7,202 bases of DNA. It comes from Chloroflexota bacterium. Its GTDB lineage: Bacteria > Chloroflexota > Dehalococcoidia > Dehalococcoidales > JAHJRU01. Made by a program: the position numbers and the translations under genes. Shown here in pieces: positions 6,079-7,202 of the stretch (the first letter of the stretch is position 1; each line of letters starts with the position of its first letter). The stretch is taken from assembly GCA_018830745.1 (NCBI GenBank), contig JAHJRU010000141.1, forward strand, positions 1-7,202, in the 5' to 3' direction. The notes under the pieces were generated by a model. That model was given only the letters and a program-made list of their open reading frames with translations. It made no database searches and had not been told where the DNA came from.

Positions 6079-7202
6079 ATGTCAGTTTTTAGCGACTATA
6101 AAAAGGAAATAATGGATGCCGCTCATAACGAGCGGATAAGACTGGCTTTGTCCCGGGCTATTGCCAGCTTCAGGTCGAATATCGACGAGGCTTTGACGAA
6201 GTTCCCTCATAGCCATGACCTGGCTAAAGAAGTGCTGGAAATAAAGCAAAAATCTATTCCCAATATGGAACAACTTGCCCAGCAGGCTTGTGAAGCCATC
6301 GAGTCTAACAAAGGAAAGGCGTATATCGCTAAAACGGCCGATGACGCCCGCAGTATCATCGGGGATCTGGTGGGAACGGCTAAGCTGATAGTCAAGGGGA
6401 AAAGCATGACCAGCGAAGAGATTGAGCTGCGGGAGCATCTGGAAGGGCTGGGTAACGATGTCTATGAGACCGATTTAGGTGAGTTTATCATCCAGAACCT
6501 CCATTCCCGCCCGATGCATATACTTTCCCCATCCATTCATGTACCTAAGGAGGACGTAGCTGAACTCTTCTCCAAAATCACCGGGGAGCATCTGGAACCG
6601 GATATTTCCCTGCTGGTGGCGACTGCCAGGAAGCTGCTCCGGGAGAAATATTTCACGGCGGATATAGGTATCAGCGGGGCTAACGTGGTATCGGCGGATA
6701 CCGGCACCCTCTTCATTATTGAAAATGAGGGCAACATCCGTCTGGCTACCGGAGCGCCACCGGTGCACATCGCTCTGGTAGGCATGGAAAAGCTGGTGCC
6801 AACCTTCGGTGATGCCAGCAAGACCGCCGAAGCCACCTGGAGGTTCGCCAACTATACGGTTCCTTCCTATGTTAGCCTTATCTCCGGCCCCAGCAAGACC
6901 GGTGACATAGAAAAGGTAATCACTTATGGCGCTCACGGTCCGCGGGAGTTCCATGTAATCTTTCTGGATGATGGCCGGACTGAGCTGGCTAAACATCCGG
7001 AGTTACGCCAAGCGCTTTATTGCCTGAGGTGTGGTGGTTGTCTATACGAGTGCCCCGTCTTTGCGGTAACCGCCGGGCATTTCGGCGATAAGTACTTCGC
7101 TGGCCTTGGCGCTGTCTGGGCAGGCATGATTACCGGCAATAAGGAGAAGGCGGCTTCGATGGCTTACACTTGCCTGACATGTGGTCGCTGCCGCACCAGA
7201 TG
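6079..7202 (+). CDS. LutB-like LUD-domain protein with two ferredoxin-type [4Fe-4S] motifs; 3' end cut by window
   Basis: The frame is open from ATG 6079 to the window end: 374 full codons plus two bases. The first 75 residues are helical and charged. The LUD domain covers about residues 75-300, with the signature DIGISGANVVSADTGTL at 195-211 followed by a glycine/Glu-rich turn (IIENEGN). A ferredoxin motif follows: C315, C318, C321, C325-P. A second begins at C365, C368, C371. The final two bases, TG, open codon 375, exactly where its fourth Cys is due. This order matches LutB/YkgF, part of the LutABC lactate-oxidation system in Bacillus. LutB is about 475 residues, so perhaps 100 are missing. 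LutB normally sits beside LutA, which is a two-CCG protein like the one 5 bases upstream here, although that neighbour is longer than LutA. Likely role: electron transfer from an organic acid dehydrogenase; the substrate is not shown. No signal peptide or membrane segment is seen. Confidence 0.88.
   Translation, partial: MSVFSDYKKEIMDAAHNERIRLALSRAIASFRSNIDEALTKFPHSHDLAKEVLEIKQKSIPNMEQLAQQACEAIESNKGKAYIAKTADDARSIIGDLVGTAKLIVKGKSMTSEEIELREHLEGLGNDVYETDLGEFIIQNLHSRPMHILSPSIHVPKEDVAELFSKITGEHLEPDISLLVATARKLLREKYFTADIGISGANVVSADTGTLFIIENEGNIRLATGAPPVHIALVGMEKLVPTFGDASKTAEATWRFANYTVPSYVSLISGPSKTGDIEKVITYGAHGPREFHVIFLDDGRTELAKHPELRQALYCLRCGGCLYECPVFAVTAGHFGDKYFAGLGAVWAGMITGNKEKAASMAYTCLTCGRCRTR

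Noticed and set aside
6475..6996. Minus-strand open frames (6475-6996, 6537-6851 and 6082-6438) opposite the LUD gene
   Set aside because: The plus strand encodes a clear LUD domain and ferredoxin motifs continuing past the window end, so these antisense frames are shadows.
1..7202. Search for promoters, terminators, tRNAs, riboswitches (including a B12 riboswitch), CRISPR repeats and mobile elements
   Set aside because: All gaps between genes are 14 bases or less, leaving no room for such elements, and I saw no array or inverted-repeat structure in the coding parts. Any cobalamin riboswitch would be upstream of the window.

Overview
The window is one gene-dense, plus-strand cluster of eight genes, cut at both ends. 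It reads as a methylmalonyl-CoA (propionyl-CoA to succinate) module followed by two iron-sulfur electron-transfer genes. All intergenic gaps are 14 bases or less, one gene pair overlaps, and most starts have a Shine-Dalgarno sequence lying in or next to the end of the gene before. I see no promoter, terminator, RNA gene, repeat, CRISPR array or mobile element, so this is the inside of a longer transcript.

Layout: (1) 2-643, the C-terminal part of the large, catalytic methylmalonyl-CoA mutase subunit; (2) 658-1068, its separate B12-binding subunit; (3) 1055-1459, methylmalonyl-CoA epimerase; (4) 1462-3030, a biotin-dependent carboxyltransferase of the MmdA / PccB / transcarboxylase 12S type; (5) 3038-4171 and (6) 4176-5057, the beta and alpha subunits of an ADP-forming succinyl-CoA synthetase; (7) 5066-6073, a two-module cysteine-rich (CCG) protein resembling the C-terminal half of HdrD/GlcF proteins; (8) 6079 to the window end, a LutB-like protein with a LUD domain and ferredoxin clusters.

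How they work together: genes 1-6 interconvert propionyl-CoA, (S)- and (R)-methylmalonyl-CoA, succinyl-CoA and succinate, with ATP made or used at the last step. The direction cannot be read from sequence. The set suits propionate oxidation (syntrophic or respiratory) or, in reverse, propionate formation from succinate. The biotin carboxylase, biotin carrier protein, any decarboxylase membrane subunit and the mutase chaperone are not in the window. Genes 7 and 8 suggest a flavin- or thiol-linked redox enzyme, such as a lactate or other 2-hydroxyacid oxidoreductase, or an Hdr-like electron conduit, encoded with the acyl-CoA pathway. That link is inference.

Organism: bacterial-type gene order and ribosome-binding sites, mixed ATG/GTG/TTG starts, a split B12-dependent mutase and Hdr/Lut-type iron-sulfur proteins suggest an anaerobic bacterium, for example Chloroflexota, a Pelotomaculum-like Firmicute or a Desulfobacterota-type lineage. 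I cannot decide between these from the window alone.

The core pathway is known biology. The points worth a second look are an altered SxL motif in the B12 subunit, the stretched and partly degenerate first CCG module of gene 7, and the coupling of the two redox genes to the methylmalonyl-CoA operon.
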